From Acetobacteraceae bacterium (lineage in GTDB: Bacteria; Pseudomonadota; Alphaproteobacteria; Acetobacterales; Acetobacteraceae): a stretch of 7,793 bases of DNA. A model generated the notes under the pieces. That model ran no database searches. It saw only the letters and a list, made by a program, of their open reading frames with translations, and was not told the origin of the DNA. The translations under genes were made by a program, and so were the position numbers. The stretch's first letter is position 1; every line of letters starts with the position of its first letter. The DNA lies in assembly GCA_947478535.1 (NCBI GenBank), contig CANJXD010000262.1, forward strand, positions 1 through 7,793, given 5' to 3'. Shown here piece after piece: positions 1 to 7,362 of this stretch.

Positions 1-2303
1 GGCTTTCCGTGAAGCTCTCAGCGCTCCATCCCCGCTACGAGGCGGTGTCGCGGGACCGGGTGATGCGGGAGCTGGTGCCGGATATCCTCGGCCTCGCGGA
101 AGTTGCTCGCGCGCATGACCTGAACCTGACCATCGATGCCGAGGAAGCGGACCGGCTGGAGCTGTCGCTGGAGGTCTTCGCCGGCCTGCTCGCCGCGCCG
201 TCGCTTGCGGGGTGGGAAGGGCTGGGGCTGGCCGTGCAGGCCTATCAGAAGCGGGCCGGGGCGGTGGTGGCCTGGCTCGCCGATGCCGCGCAGGCGCATC
301 GGCGCCGGCTGATGGTGCGGCTGGTGAAGGGTGCCTATTGGGATGCGGAGGTGAAGCGCGCGCAGGAACGCGGCCTTGATGATTTTCCGGTGTGGACCCG
401 CAAGGCGGCGACGGACCTGGCGTGGCTGACCCAGGCCGCCGCGCTGCTCGACACCGCGAAGCAGGGGCGCATCTTTCCCCAGTTTGCCACCCACAATGCC
501 GGTAGCGTCGCGGAGGCCCTGGCCATCGCCGCGGCCAAGGGCGTGGGCGCGGAGCGCTTCGAATTCCAGCGCCTGCACGGCATGGGCGGCACGCTCTACG
601 CCAAGCTCGCGGAATTGCAGCCGGAGGTGGCGCTGCGCGTCTATGCGCCGGTCGGCGTGCATGAGGATTTGCTGGCCTATCTCGTGCGACGGCTGCTGGA
701 GAATGGCGCCAATGGCGGCTTCGTCGCGGCGGCGGCGGATGCGGCGGTGCCACTGGATAAGCTGGTGCGCCACCCCGCCACGGCGCTGGTCGATGGCCCG
801 GCGCGGCACCCGCGCGTGGCGCGCCCCGGCGCGCTGTTCGCGCCGCGCGTGAACAGCCGGGGCGTCGAATTCGGGCACCGCGCGTCACTCGCCGCGCTGG
901 TCGCCGAACGCGATGCCGCGCCGCCGCTGCCCAGCCTCCCCGATACCGATCCCGGCGCCGCGATCACGCAGGCCGTCCACGCCTTCCCGGCATGGTCCGC
1001 GACGCCGGTCGCCGAACGCGCCGCCGTGCTGCGCCGCACCGCCGATGCGCTGGAAGCCGATCGCGGCCGCTTCATCGCCGCGATCCAGGATGAGGGTTTT
1101 CGTACGTTGGATGACGCGCTGTCCGAACTCCGGGAGGCCGTCGATTTCTGCCGCTACTACGCCGATGAGGCCGAACGCATCGCCGCACCGCGCGCCCTGC
1201 CCGGCCCGGTGGGGGAGGCGAACCGTCTGACCGCCGCGGGGCGTGGCGTGTTCCTCTGCATCTCGCCCTGGAATTTTCCCCTCGCGATCTTCCTCGGCCA
1301 GGTCGCGGCCGCACTCGTCTCGGGCAATGCCGTGGTGGCGAAGCCGGCGCCACAGACGCCGCGCATCGCGGTGCTCGCTGGCCAGGCGCTGCGCGACGCC
1401 GGGCTGCCGGATGGCGTGCTGCACATCGTGCCCGGCGGGCCAGCGGTGGGCGCCGCGCTGGTGGGGGATGCCCGCATCGCCGGTGTCGCCTTCACCGGCA
1501 GCACGGTGACGGCGCGCGCCATCAACCGCGCCCTGGCGGCGAAGGACGGCCCGATCGTGCCGCTGATCGCGGAGACCGGCGGCATCAACGCCATGCTGGT
1601 AGATGCGACGGCGCTGCCCGAACAGGTGGCCGATGACGTGGTGACCAGCGCCTTCCGCTCCGCCGGCCAGCGCTGTTCGGCGCTGCGCCTGCTCTGCGTG
1701 CAGGACGACGCGGCGGACCGGATGCTGGCGATGATCGCCGGCGCCGCCGCCGAATTGCGGCTCGGTCCGCCGCGGGACCCGGCGACGCATTGCGGCCCGC
1801 TGATCGACGCGGCGGCGAAGGCGCGCATCACGGATTGGCTCGGCGCGCTGCCGGCCGGCGCGCGGGAGCTGTTCCGCCACCCGGCGGCGGAGGAGGGCAA
1901 CTTCGTCGCCCCACGCCTGATCGAATTGCCGCGCGTCGAGGCGCTGACGCAGGAGGTCTTCGGCCCCGTGCTGCATGTGGTCCGTTGGCGGCCGGAACAG
2001 CTGGAAGCGATGCTCTCCGGCATCGCCGCCTGTGGCTATGGGCTCACGCTCGGCGTGCAGAGCCGGCGCGCCGGCTTCGCCACGCGCATCGCCGCCGCGC
2101 TGCCGGCCGGCAATGTCTATGTGAACCGCAACATGGTGGGCGCCGTCGTCGGCAGCCAGCCTTTCGGCGGGCAGGGCCTGTCCGGCACCGGCCCGAAGGC
2201 CGGCGGGCCGCATTACCTGTCGCGCTTCATGCTCGAACGCGTCGTAAGCGTGAATACCGCCGCCGCGGGGGGCGATGCCGCGCTGCTCGCCGAAGGCGAA
2301 TAG
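1..2303 (+). CDS. putA: Bifunctional proline dehydrogenase / L-glutamate gamma-semialdehyde dehydrogenase PutA, 5' end missing
   Basis: PutA oxidises proline to P5C with FAD, then P5C/glutamate semialdehyde to glutamate with NAD+. The reading frame (codons from position 3) is open to the left edge, and the first visible codons give LSVKLSALHPRYE, an internal PutA motif. The GTG at 9 is therefore not the start; roughly 230-330 residues are missing. Counting that GTG as residue 1, proline dehydrogenase residues are present: K2 (KLSALHP), D43 (IDAEE), Y110 (KGAYWD), Y212, and YLVRRLLENGAN with R227, R228, E231. These match known E. coli PutA active-site positions (K329, D370, Y437, Y540, R555, R556, E559). 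The aldehyde dehydrogenase half follows from about residue 330: SPWNFP with N422, K445, FTGST at 495-499, general base E522 (ETGG), catalytic C556 (GQRCSA), EVFGP at 649-653, and PFGGQGLSGTGPKAGG from 718. The protein ends soon after that, so it is the short form lacking the extra C-terminal domain of long PutAs. The N-terminal DNA-binding region, if any, lies outside. Confidence 0.97.
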   Translation, partial: LSVKLSALHPRYEAVSRDRVMRELVPDILGLAEVARAHDLNLTIDAEEADRLELSLEVFAGLLAAPSLAGWEGLGLAVQAYQKRAGAVVAWLADAAQAHRRRLMVRLVKGAYWDAEVKRAQERGLDDFPVWTRKAATDLAWLTQAAALLDTAKQGRIFPQFATHNAGSVAEALAIAAAKGVGAERFEFQRLHGMGGTLYAKLAELQPEVALRVYAPVGVHEDLLAYLVRRLLENGANGGFVAAAADAAVPLDKLVRHPATALVDGPARHPRVARPGALFAPRVNSRGVEFGHRASLAALVAERDAAPPLPSLPDTDPGAAITQAVHAFPAWSATPVAERAAVLRRTADALEADRGRFIAAIQDEGFRTLDDALSELREAVDFCRYYADEAERIAAPRALPGPVGEANRLTAAGRGVFLCISPWNFPLAIFLGQVAAALVSGNAVVAKPAPQTPRIAVLAGQALRDAGLPDGVLHIVPGGPAVGAALVGDARIAGVAFTGSTVTARAINRALAAKDGPIVPLIAETGGINAMLVDATALPEQVADDVVTSAFRSAGQRCSALRLLCVQDDAADRMLAMIAGAAAELRLGPPRDPATHCGPLIDAAAKARITDWLGALPAGARELFRHPAAEEGNFVAPRLIELPRVEALTQEVFGPVLHVVRWRPEQLEAMLSGIAACGYGLTLGVQSRRAGFATRIAAALPAGNVYVNRNMVGAVVGSQPFGGQGLSGTGPKAGGPHYLSRFMLERVVSVNTAAAGGDAALLAEGE

Positions 2304-2334
2304 CGCGCCTGCGTCAGGGCAGGATCGGGCCTGG

Positions 2335-3321
2335 TCAGTCCAGCCTGGCGCCGGAGGCCCTGGCCGTCGCCGTCCAGCGCGCGGTCTCCCGCTTCAGGAA
2401 GGCGCCCCATTCGCCGCGCGGCATGGCGCGGGGCTCGACGCCCAGGGCGCGCATCGCCTCCTGCGCCGCCGGGTCTGCGAGCACGGCGCCGAGTGCCCCG
2501 TGCAGGGCCGCCGCCGCCGCGGCCGGAATGCCGCGCGGGCCGAGCAGGCCGAACCAGCTATCCCCCTGGAATTCGGGCAGGCCGAGTTCACGGAAAGTCG
2601 GCACATCCGCCAGCAGCGCGCTGCGTGTAGGGCCGGTGGTGCCGAGCGCCCGCAAAAGCCCGGCGCGCACCGGGGCCGCCACCTCCGCCACATTCGCCAG
2701 GGTGAGCTGCGCGGCACCCGTCAGCACCGCCTGGGTTGCCTGCGCGGCGCTGCGATAGGGCAGGCGCTCGAACACCATGGCGGTTTCGAGCCGCAGCATC
2801 TCCGCCGCCACCTGGAAGCCGGCGGGGCCGGGTGCTGCGAGCAGCAGCGGCGTCGGCACCGTGCGGGCCAGCGCCACCAGTTCCAGCAGGCTGCGCGCCG
2901 GCAGGGCGGGGTGGATGACCAGGATGCTGGCGCCGTCGCCGACGAAGCCGATCGGCGTGAAATCCTCGACGGGGTGATAGGGCAGGCGCGGCCGCAGCCC
3001 GGGCACCGCCGCGTGCAGCGCCGTGAACAACCCGATGGTCATGCCATCCGGCGCCGCCTTGGCGACGCGATCCGCCGCCAGGATGCCGGCAGAACCCGGC
3101 AGGTTCGCCACCGTCACCACACTGCCAAGCTGCGCAGCCAAGCCTGCGCCCAGCGCCCGCGCGAGCGCATCGGTGGGGCCACCGGCGGCCGCGCCGACCA
3201 CGAGGGTCACGGCGCCGCCCGAGGGCTGCGCCGTGACCCTCGTGGTCGGCGAGCCAGCCGCCAGCAGCGCCATTGCGACGGTCATCAGCATGCGGCGCCA
3301 GGAACGCGGCAGGCAGGTCAT
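2335..3321 (-). CDS. Bug/TctC-family periplasmic solute-binding protein
   Basis: Predicted 328-aa periplasmic binding protein of the Bug family (tripartite tricarboxylate transporter receptor, TctC-like), the usual length for that family. The ATG at 3321 is chosen because a strong purine-rich ribosome site (GGGGGAGGAAG) sits 7 nt upstream and a signal peptide follows directly; the frame stays open to an ATG at 3468, but that extension looks like untranslated leader. The signal has R6, R9 and R10, then a hydrophobic stretch at about 11-23, with likely cleavage at VTA31/Q32. The basic RRMLM is compatible with either Sec or Tat export. Family motifs: VTLVVGAAAGGPTD (38-51; most Bug proteins have VVPFAAGG), NLPGSAG (73-79), APDG (90-93), and near the C-terminus WFGLLGPRGIP. 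The gene is convergent with putA and divergent from hyuA. No TctA or TctB membrane genes are adjacent, so its transporter and ligand are unknown. A 60-bp palindrome covers codons for about residues 24-43. Confidence 0.93.
   Translation of the reverse strand: MTCLPRSWRRMLMTVAMALLAAGSPTTRVTAQPSGGAVTLVVGAAAGGPTDALARALGAGLAAQLGSVVTVANLPGSAGILAADRVAKAAPDGMTIGLFTALHAAVPGLRPRLPYHPVEDFTPIGFVGDGASILVIHPALPARSLLELVALARTVPTPLLLAAPGPAGFQVAAEMLRLETAMVFERLPYRSAAQATQAVLTGAAQLTLANVAEVAAPVRAGLLRALGTTGPTRSALLADVPTFRELGLPEFQGDSWFGLLGPRGIPAAAAAALHGALGAVLADPAAQEAMRALGVEPRAMPRGEWGAFLKRETARWTATARASGARLD
3192..3251. repeat. 60-bp near-perfect palindrome inside the leftward Bug gene
   Basis: The arms 3192-3215 and 3228-3251 are exact reverse complements over 24 bp. 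One mismatch follows (C3216 opposite T3227), then 4 more pairs (3217-3220 with 3223-3226), leaving only 2 nt at the centre. Pairing continues weakly outward, for example 3183-3186 with 3257-3260. The sequence encodes residues about 24-43 of the Bug protein on the minus strand. Because of the symmetry, both strands read a very similar peptide: TTRVTAQPSGGAVTLVVG on minus and TTRVTAPPEGCAVTLVVG on plus. As mRNA it would form a very stable hairpin about 70-130 nt into the coding region. Confidence 0.9.
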
Positions 3322-3329
3322 GCGGCGGC

Positions 3330-3339
3330 TTCCTCCCCC
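3330..3339 (-). promoter_or_regulatory. Ribosome binding site of the leftward Bug gene
   Basis: On the minus strand the sequence reads GGGGGAGGAAG, then CCGCCGC, then ATG at 3321. This strong Shine-Dalgarno match with about 7 nt spacing favours the start at 3321 over the longer in-frame ATG at 3468. Confidence 0.8.
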
Positions 3340-3488
3340 GGCTGTCGCACGAGTTTCGCCGATGCTGGCGCCTGGGATGCGGGTCGTCCAGCCAATGCCG
3401 GAAGCGCATCGCCAGCTTGCGAAAATCTCGGCCGAAATAGGCCTTCCCGCCCCTTCGGCGCGGTGCAAGGCTCACCCCTGGACAGGTC

Positions 3489-3493
3489 AGGGA
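3489..3493 (+). promoter_or_regulatory. Probable ribosome binding site of hyuA
   Basis: AGGGA lies 7 nt upstream of the ATG at 3501. It is a modest Shine-Dalgarno match, but well spaced, and it supports the start used for hyuA. Confidence 0.6.
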
Positions 3494-3500
3494 TACGACG

Positions 3501-5615
3501 ATGGTGGCGGCCAGTGCGGGCAGGCGACTCAGGATCGGCGTCGATGTCGGTGGCACCTTCACCGACCTCGCTCTGGTCGATGAGGCAACGGGCCGCATCA
3601 CCTTCCACAAGGTGCCCTCCACCCCATCGGACCCCTCGCAGGCGATCGAGAACGGCATCCTCGGCGTGCTGAAGCTCGCGAAGGGCGAGGCCGGCGATGT
3701 CGTCTTCCTCGGCCATGGCACGACGGTCGCGACGAACATGGTGATCGAGCGTCGCGGCGCCCGCACGGGCATGCTGACGACGAAGGGTTTTCGCGACGTG
3801 CTGGAGATCGGCCGGCAGACCCGCCCGCACCTGTTCGACTATTCCATCACCCGCCCCGCGCCGCTCGTGCCGCGCCGCCGCCGGTTGGAACTTGATGAAC
3901 GCCTCGCCGCCGATGGTACGGTGCTGCGCGCCCTCGATGAGGCGGCGGTGGAAGAAGCGGCGCGCGCGCTGCTGGCGGCGGAGGTGGAGGCGATCGCCAT
4001 CTGCTTCCTGCATGCCTGGCGGGACCCGCGCCATGAAGCCGCGGCGCGCCGCGTGGTGGAACGCGTGGCCGCCGAGGTCGCCCCTGGCCTCTACCTCTCA
4101 TGCTCGCATGAGGTGCTGCCGGAATTCCGCGAATTCGACCGCTTCTCCACCACCGTGCTCAACGCCTATGTCGGGCCGCGCATGGCGCGCTACCTGGACC
4201 GGCTGCTCGGGCGCGTGCGGGGCGCCGGGATCGGCGCGGAGCCTTATACCGTGCATTCGAATGGCGGGCTGATGTCGGTGGCGACCGCCGGCGCGGCACC
4301 CGTCCGCACCTGCCTCTCGGGCCCCGCCGCCGGGGTGATCGGGGCTGCGGTGGTCGCGGGGCAAGCGGGCTTCCCCGATGTCGTCACCTTCGATGTCGGC
4401 GGCACCTCCACCGATGTCGCGGTCATCGCCGGGGGGGCCGCGACCTCGACCAGCGCGCGTGATGTCGCTGGGCATCCGGTGAAGGTGCCGGCGATCGGAA
4501 TCGACGTCATCGGCGCGGGCGGCGGCAGCGTGGCGTTCATCGACGAGGGCGGCGGGCTGAAGGTCGGCCCACGCAGCGTCGGCGCGGATCCCGGCCCCGT
4601 CGCCTATGGCCGTGGTGGCACCGAGCCGACGCTGACGGATGCGAATATCGTGCTCGGGCGGCTCGACCCCGTGGCGCTGCTGCGTGGCGCCATGCCGGTG
4701 GATGCCGCCGCCGCCCGCGCGGCGGTGATGGCCAGGATCGCGGCGCCACTGGGCATGACGGTGGAAGCGGCGGCACTCGGCATCATCCGCGTCGCGGTGG
4801 CGAATATGGGCCGCGCCATCCGGGGCGTGACGACGGAGCGCGGCTATTCGCCCGAACGCTTCGCGCTGTTCGCCTATGGCGGCGCCGGTCCGCTGCATGC
4901 GACCGAGGTTGCCGCCGAATGCGGCATCCCCATCGTTGTCGTGCCGCGGGAGCCCGGCACCATGTGTGCGCGCGGCATTCTCCTCGCGGATATCGCGCTC
5001 GATTTCGTCCGCAGCGAGATCACGGCGCTCGACGCGACCGCCTGGTCCCGCGCCGGCGCACGCTTCGCGGAGATGCAGGCGGAGGCCACGGCCTGGCTCA
5101 CCGGCGAGGGCGTACCACCCGAACAGCGGGACGGGCGGCGCGCCGTCGATCTCCGCTACGAGGGCCAGAATTTCGAGGTGCGCGTGCCGCTGCCCGAGGC
5201 CGAGACCTCCCTCGCGCAGGTGCTGGTGGATTTCGCGCAGGAGCATGAACGCACCTATGGCTACGCCATTCCCGGCCGCACGGTGGAACTGGTGAATTGC
5301 CGCCTGACCGCGCTCGGCCGCGTGCCGCGCGGCATGCCGGAACCACCGCCGGAAGGCGGGTCCCCCGAAGCGGCGCGCATCGGCGCGCGGGACTGCTACT
5401 TCGATGCCGTGATCGGCTGGCGCCACACGCCGGTCTATGACCGGGACCTGCTGCCGGCGGGCGCCCGCCTCGAAGGCCCCGCCATCATCGAGGAGATGAG
5501 CTCCACCACCGTCGCCTTCCCCGGCCAGACCATCGAGCTCGACCGTGACGGCAACATCGTGCTGCGCCAGCCGACGCGCGCGCCTGTTGAGCGAAAGGAT
5601 GCGGCCCATGTCTGA
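3501..5615 (+). CDS. hyuA: Hydantoinase/5-oxoprolinase family protein, HyuA-type ATPase subunit
   Basis: A 704-aa protein of the HyuA family (N-methylhydantoinase A, N-terminal half of 5-oxoprolinase, acetone carboxylase beta subunit). These are cytoplasmic actin-fold ATPases that activate a carbonyl or cyclic amide by phosphorylation and work with an HyuB partner. Visible motifs: the N-terminal phosphate-binding IGVDVGGTFTD (12-22), GHGTTVATN (71-79), SGPAAGVIGA (from 273), the second phosphate-binding loop FDVGGTSTD (297-305), GIDVIGAGGGS (from 333), FAYGGAGPLH (457-466), and the C-terminal-domain motifs LRYEGQNFEVRVP (from 551) and LEGPAIIEE (from 657). Length is typical for a free-standing HyuA. 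It is the first gene of the rightward operon and overlaps hyuB by 8 bp, as expected for subunits made together. A run of seven G at 4431-4437 leaves the frame intact. Substrate cannot be told from sequence: hydantoins, 5-oxoproline, ketones and related compounds are all handled by this superfamily. Confidence 0.95.
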   Translation: MVAASAGRRLRIGVDVGGTFTDLALVDEATGRITFHKVPSTPSDPSQAIENGILGVLKLAKGEAGDVVFLGHGTTVATNMVIERRGARTGMLTTKGFRDVLEIGRQTRPHLFDYSITRPAPLVPRRRRLELDERLAADGTVLRALDEAAVEEAARALLAAEVEAIAICFLHAWRDPRHEAAARRVVERVAAEVAPGLYLSCSHEVLPEFREFDRFSTTVLNAYVGPRMARYLDRLLGRVRGAGIGAEPYTVHSNGGLMSVATAGAAPVRTCLSGPAAGVIGAAVVAGQAGFPDVVTFDVGGTSTDVAVIAGGAATSTSARDVAGHPVKVPAIGIDVIGAGGGSVAFIDEGGGLKVGPRSVGADPGPVAYGRGGTEPTLTDANIVLGRLDPVALLRGAMPVDAAAARAAVMARIAAPLGMTVEAAALGIIRVAVANMGRAIRGVTTERGYSPERFALFAYGGAGPLHATEVAAECGIPIVVVPREPGTMCARGILLADIALDFVRSEITALDATAWSRAGARFAEMQAEATAWLTGEGVPPEQRDGRRAVDLRYEGQNFEVRVPLPEAETSLAQVLVDFAQEHERTYGYAIPGRTVELVNCRLTALGRVPRGMPEPPPEGGSPEAARIGARDCYFDAVIGWRHTPVYDRDLLPAGARLEGPAIIEEMSSTTVAFPGQTIELDRDGNIVLRQPTRAPVERKDAAHV
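5594..5599 (+). promoter_or_regulatory. Ribosome binding site of hyuB, inside the hyuA end
   Basis: AAAGGA is followed by 8 nt and then the ATG at 5608. An in-frame ATG at 5599 overlaps this site and so is an unlikely start. A second in-frame ATG at 5623, created by a tandem duplication, is 23 nt from the site and probably too far. This favours 5608. Confidence 0.65.
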
Positions 5616-5635
5616 GCCCACCATGTCTGAGCCCA
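5606..5635 (+). repeat. Exact 15-bp tandem duplication spanning the hyuA stop and hyuB start
   Basis: The unit CCATGTCTGAGCCCA occurs twice head to tail at 5606-5620 and 5621-5635, with no mismatch. Each copy contains an ATG in the hyuB frame and a TGA in the hyuA frame, so HyuB begins MSEPTMSEP and hyuA would still stop if the first copy were lost. Because the period is a multiple of three, neither frame is broken. Confidence 0.95.
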
Positions 5636-7362
5636 GCGCGCCCCCCGCCATACACACCGCTGGGGACCCCGTGGCGATGGAGGTCTTCGCCAACCGCCTG
5701 CTCTCCATAACCGAGGAGATGGGCCACATCCTGATCCGCGCTTCCTTCTCCACCAACATCAAGGAACGCAAGGATTGTTCCGTCGGCATGTTCGACGCGC
5801 GGGGCCGCTGCATCGCCCAGGCCGCGCACATGCCGCTGCATCTGGGGTCGCTGCTCGGCGCCGTGCGCAGCGTGCTGGAACACACGCCGGTGGAGCGGAT
5901 GAAGGAAGGCGATGCCTTCATCTGCAATGACGTCTTCCTCGCGCGCGGGACGCATCAGCCGGACATCACCATCGTCACGCCGATCTTCCACCAGTCCCGC
6001 GTCGCCTTCTTCGCCGTGAATACCGGACACCATTCCGATGTTGGCGGGCCCTATCCCGGTTCGATGTCGCAATCCGCGCGCAGCATCTTCGAGGAAGGCA
6101 TCCGCATCCCCGTCATGCGGATCTGCCGGCAGGGGGAGCTGGACGAGGACCTGCTGGCGATGATTTCCCACAATTCGCGGGAACCGGTGGAGCGCACCCT
6201 CGACCTCAAGGCGCAGATCGCCGTGAACTGGCGCGGCGGCGCGCTGATGATGCGCCTGGTGGAGGCCGATGGGATCGCCGCGGTGGAACGCGCGATCGAC
6301 GACCTGTTATCCTATACCGCGCGGCGGCTGCGCGCCCGCATCGCCGCGCTGCCGGATGGCGAGTACAGCGGTGAACGCTGGATGGACAGCGATGGCCTGC
6401 CGGGCGGCGAGCCCATCCGGCTCTGCGCCAAGGTGGTGGTGAAGGGCGATGACCTGCTGATCGACTTCGAGGGCTCCGCGCCCCAGGCGCGCGGCGCGAT
6501 GAATGTCGCGGGCGTCGCGCTGGAAGCCACCTGCTACTACGCCGCCAAGGCGCTGCTGGACCCGGAGGCGCCGGCCAATAGCGGGCTGTTCGAGGCGGTG
6601 CGGATCAGCGCGCCCGAAGGCAGCATCCTCAACCCGCGCTTTCCCGCGGCGACGGCGGTGCGCGCCATCACCTGCAACCGCGCGGCCGGCGCGATCTTCG
6701 CTGCGATGGCGCAGATCGCCCCGCCCGAACGCAACCTGGCCGGCAGCCATGACAATGTGCCGCTGCTGCTCGTCTCCGGCCAGCGGCGCAGCGGCACCTA
6801 TGTCTATCTCGAAGTGATCGCCGGCGGCATCGGCGCGCGGCTCGGCGCGGATGGCGCCGATGCGACGCAGGTCCACACCGTCAACAGCTCGAACCTGCCG
6901 GCAGAGGCGCTGGAGATCGAGTATCCGCTGCTGGTCGATGCCTATGCGCTGGTGCCGGATAGCGGCGGCGCCGGGCACTGGCGCGGCGGCCTCGGGCTCG
7001 CGCGGCAGATTTCCTCCCGCGTCGATGGATCGCTGCTGACGGCGCGGGGGGAAGGCTACATCACCGCAGCGCCCGGCTATGCCGGCGGGCATGATGGCGG
7101 GCTGGCCACGCTACGCTTCAACCCGGGCACGCCGGCCGAAAAGCCACTGCCCACGGCGACCACCGCGCTGCCGCTGAAGGCGGCCGATGCCGTGCGCATG
7201 CAGACCCCGGGCGGCGCCGGCTATGGCAAGCCGGAAGACCGCACGGACGACGCCATCGCCACCGACATCATGGATGGCAAGACCAGCCGCATGGCGGCGG
7301 AGCGCGACTATGGCGCCGCCCGCGTCGCCAGCGCACTCGCAGCATGGAAGGATACGGCATGA
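5608..7362 (+). CDS. hyuB: Hydantoinase B/oxoprolinase family protein, HyuB-type subunit
   Basis: A 584-aa HyuB-family subunit (N-methylhydantoinase B, C-terminal half of 5-oxoprolinase, acetone carboxylase alpha subunit). It should pair with HyuA and carry out hydrolysis or carboxylation of the activated substrate. Visible motifs: EVFANRLLSITEEMG (from 25), FSTNIKERKDCSVGMFD (from 47), CIAQAAHMPLHLGSL (from 68), NDVFLARGTHQPD (from 107), the probable metal-ligand motif NTGHHSDVGG (138-147, with H141, H142, D144), a late NSSNLPAEALEIEYP (from 426), SGGAGHWRGGLG (from 452) and the terminal TPGGAGYGKPEDR (from 533). The start at 5608 is chosen from the upstream AAAGGA; the frame is open further 5', but that part lies inside hyuA and resembles no family sequence. 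The gene overlaps hyuA by 8 bp and the following Bug gene by 4 bp (ATGA), so translational coupling is likely. The substrate is unknown. Confidence 0.95.
   Translation: MSEPTMSEPSAPPAIHTAGDPVAMEVFANRLLSITEEMGHILIRASFSTNIKERKDCSVGMFDARGRCIAQAAHMPLHLGSLLGAVRSVLEHTPVERMKEGDAFICNDVFLARGTHQPDITIVTPIFHQSRVAFFAVNTGHHSDVGGPYPGSMSQSARSIFEEGIRIPVMRICRQGELDEDLLAMISHNSREPVERTLDLKAQIAVNWRGGALMMRLVEADGIAAVERAIDDLLSYTARRLRARIAALPDGEYSGERWMDSDGLPGGEPIRLCAKVVVKGDDLLIDFEGSAPQARGAMNVAGVALEATCYYAAKALLDPEAPANSGLFEAVRISAPEGSILNPRFPAATAVRAITCNRAAGAIFAAMAQIAPPERNLAGSHDNVPLLLVSGQRRSGTYVYLEVIAGGIGARLGADGADATQVHTVNSSNLPAEALEIEYPLLVDAYALVPDSGGAGHWRGGLGLARQISSRVDGSLLTARGEGYITAAPGYAGGHDGGLATLRFNPGTPAEKPLPTATTALPLKAADAVRMQTPGGAGYGKPEDRTDDAIATDIMDGKTSRMAAERDYGAARVASALAAWKDTA
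7346..7352 (+). promoter_or_regulatory. Ribosome binding site of the downstream Bug gene
   Basis: GGAAGGA lies 6 nt before the ATG at 7359, within the last codons of hyuB. It supports starting the next gene at the ATGA overlap. Confidence 0.75.

Larger units (their letters stand above)
3322..3500. promoter_or_regulatory. Divergent intergenic region between the Bug gene and hyuA
   Basis: This 179-bp region separates two divergently transcribed starts and must carry both promoters unless either gene is read from further away. I see no convincing sigma70 -35/-10 pair on either strand. The only clearly AT-richer patch is 3419-3440, which contains an imperfect palindrome ATcTCGGCCGAaAT (3425-3438) that could be an operator. 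A nested inverted repeat is also present: GCTGGC near 3364 with GCCAGC near 3411, and GATGCG near 3375 with CGCATC near 3405. No regulator gene lies in the window. The regulatory role is inferred from position alone. Confidence 0.4.

Noticed and set aside
885..2213. 442-codon open frame on the minus strand inside putA
   Set aside because: Same reasons: it lies opposite a well-conserved dehydrogenase domain and shows no family motif.
2304..2334. Possible bidirectional terminator between putA and the Bug gene
   Set aside because: Only a 5-bp stem (CCTGC 2308-2312 with GCAGG 2319-2323) with no T-run on either strand; too weak to call, although convergent genes often share a terminator.
3222..3321. 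Lipoprotein signal in the leftward Bug protein (LLAAGS)
   Set aside because: No cysteine follows the hydrophobic core, so there is no lipobox; the AQ junction fits ordinary signal peptidase cleavage.
3322..3468. Longer N-terminus for the leftward Bug protein starting at 3468
   Set aside because: The extra 49 residues precede an intact signal peptide and lack similarity to the family; the strong ribosome site points to 3321.
2275..3672. 465-codon plus-strand open frame across the Bug gene and the intergenic region
   Set aside because: It is antisense to the Bug gene, which has family motifs, a signal peptide and a strong ribosome site. The plus-frame peptide has none of these.
4122..4138. 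Two close GAATTC sites in hyuA as a repeat element
   Set aside because: They encode EFREF within a conserved HyuA segment and are explained by codon use.
4431..4437. Run of seven G in hyuA as a phase-variable or frameshift site
   Set aside because: The frame is intact, the run encodes the normal residues AGGA, and G runs of this length are common in such GC-rich genes.
4098..5927. 609-codon open frame on the minus strand across hyuA and hyuB
   Set aside because: It is antisense to two clear enzyme genes, has low-complexity Arg/Ala/Gly/His-rich sequence with no recognisable domain, and is expected by chance at this GC content.
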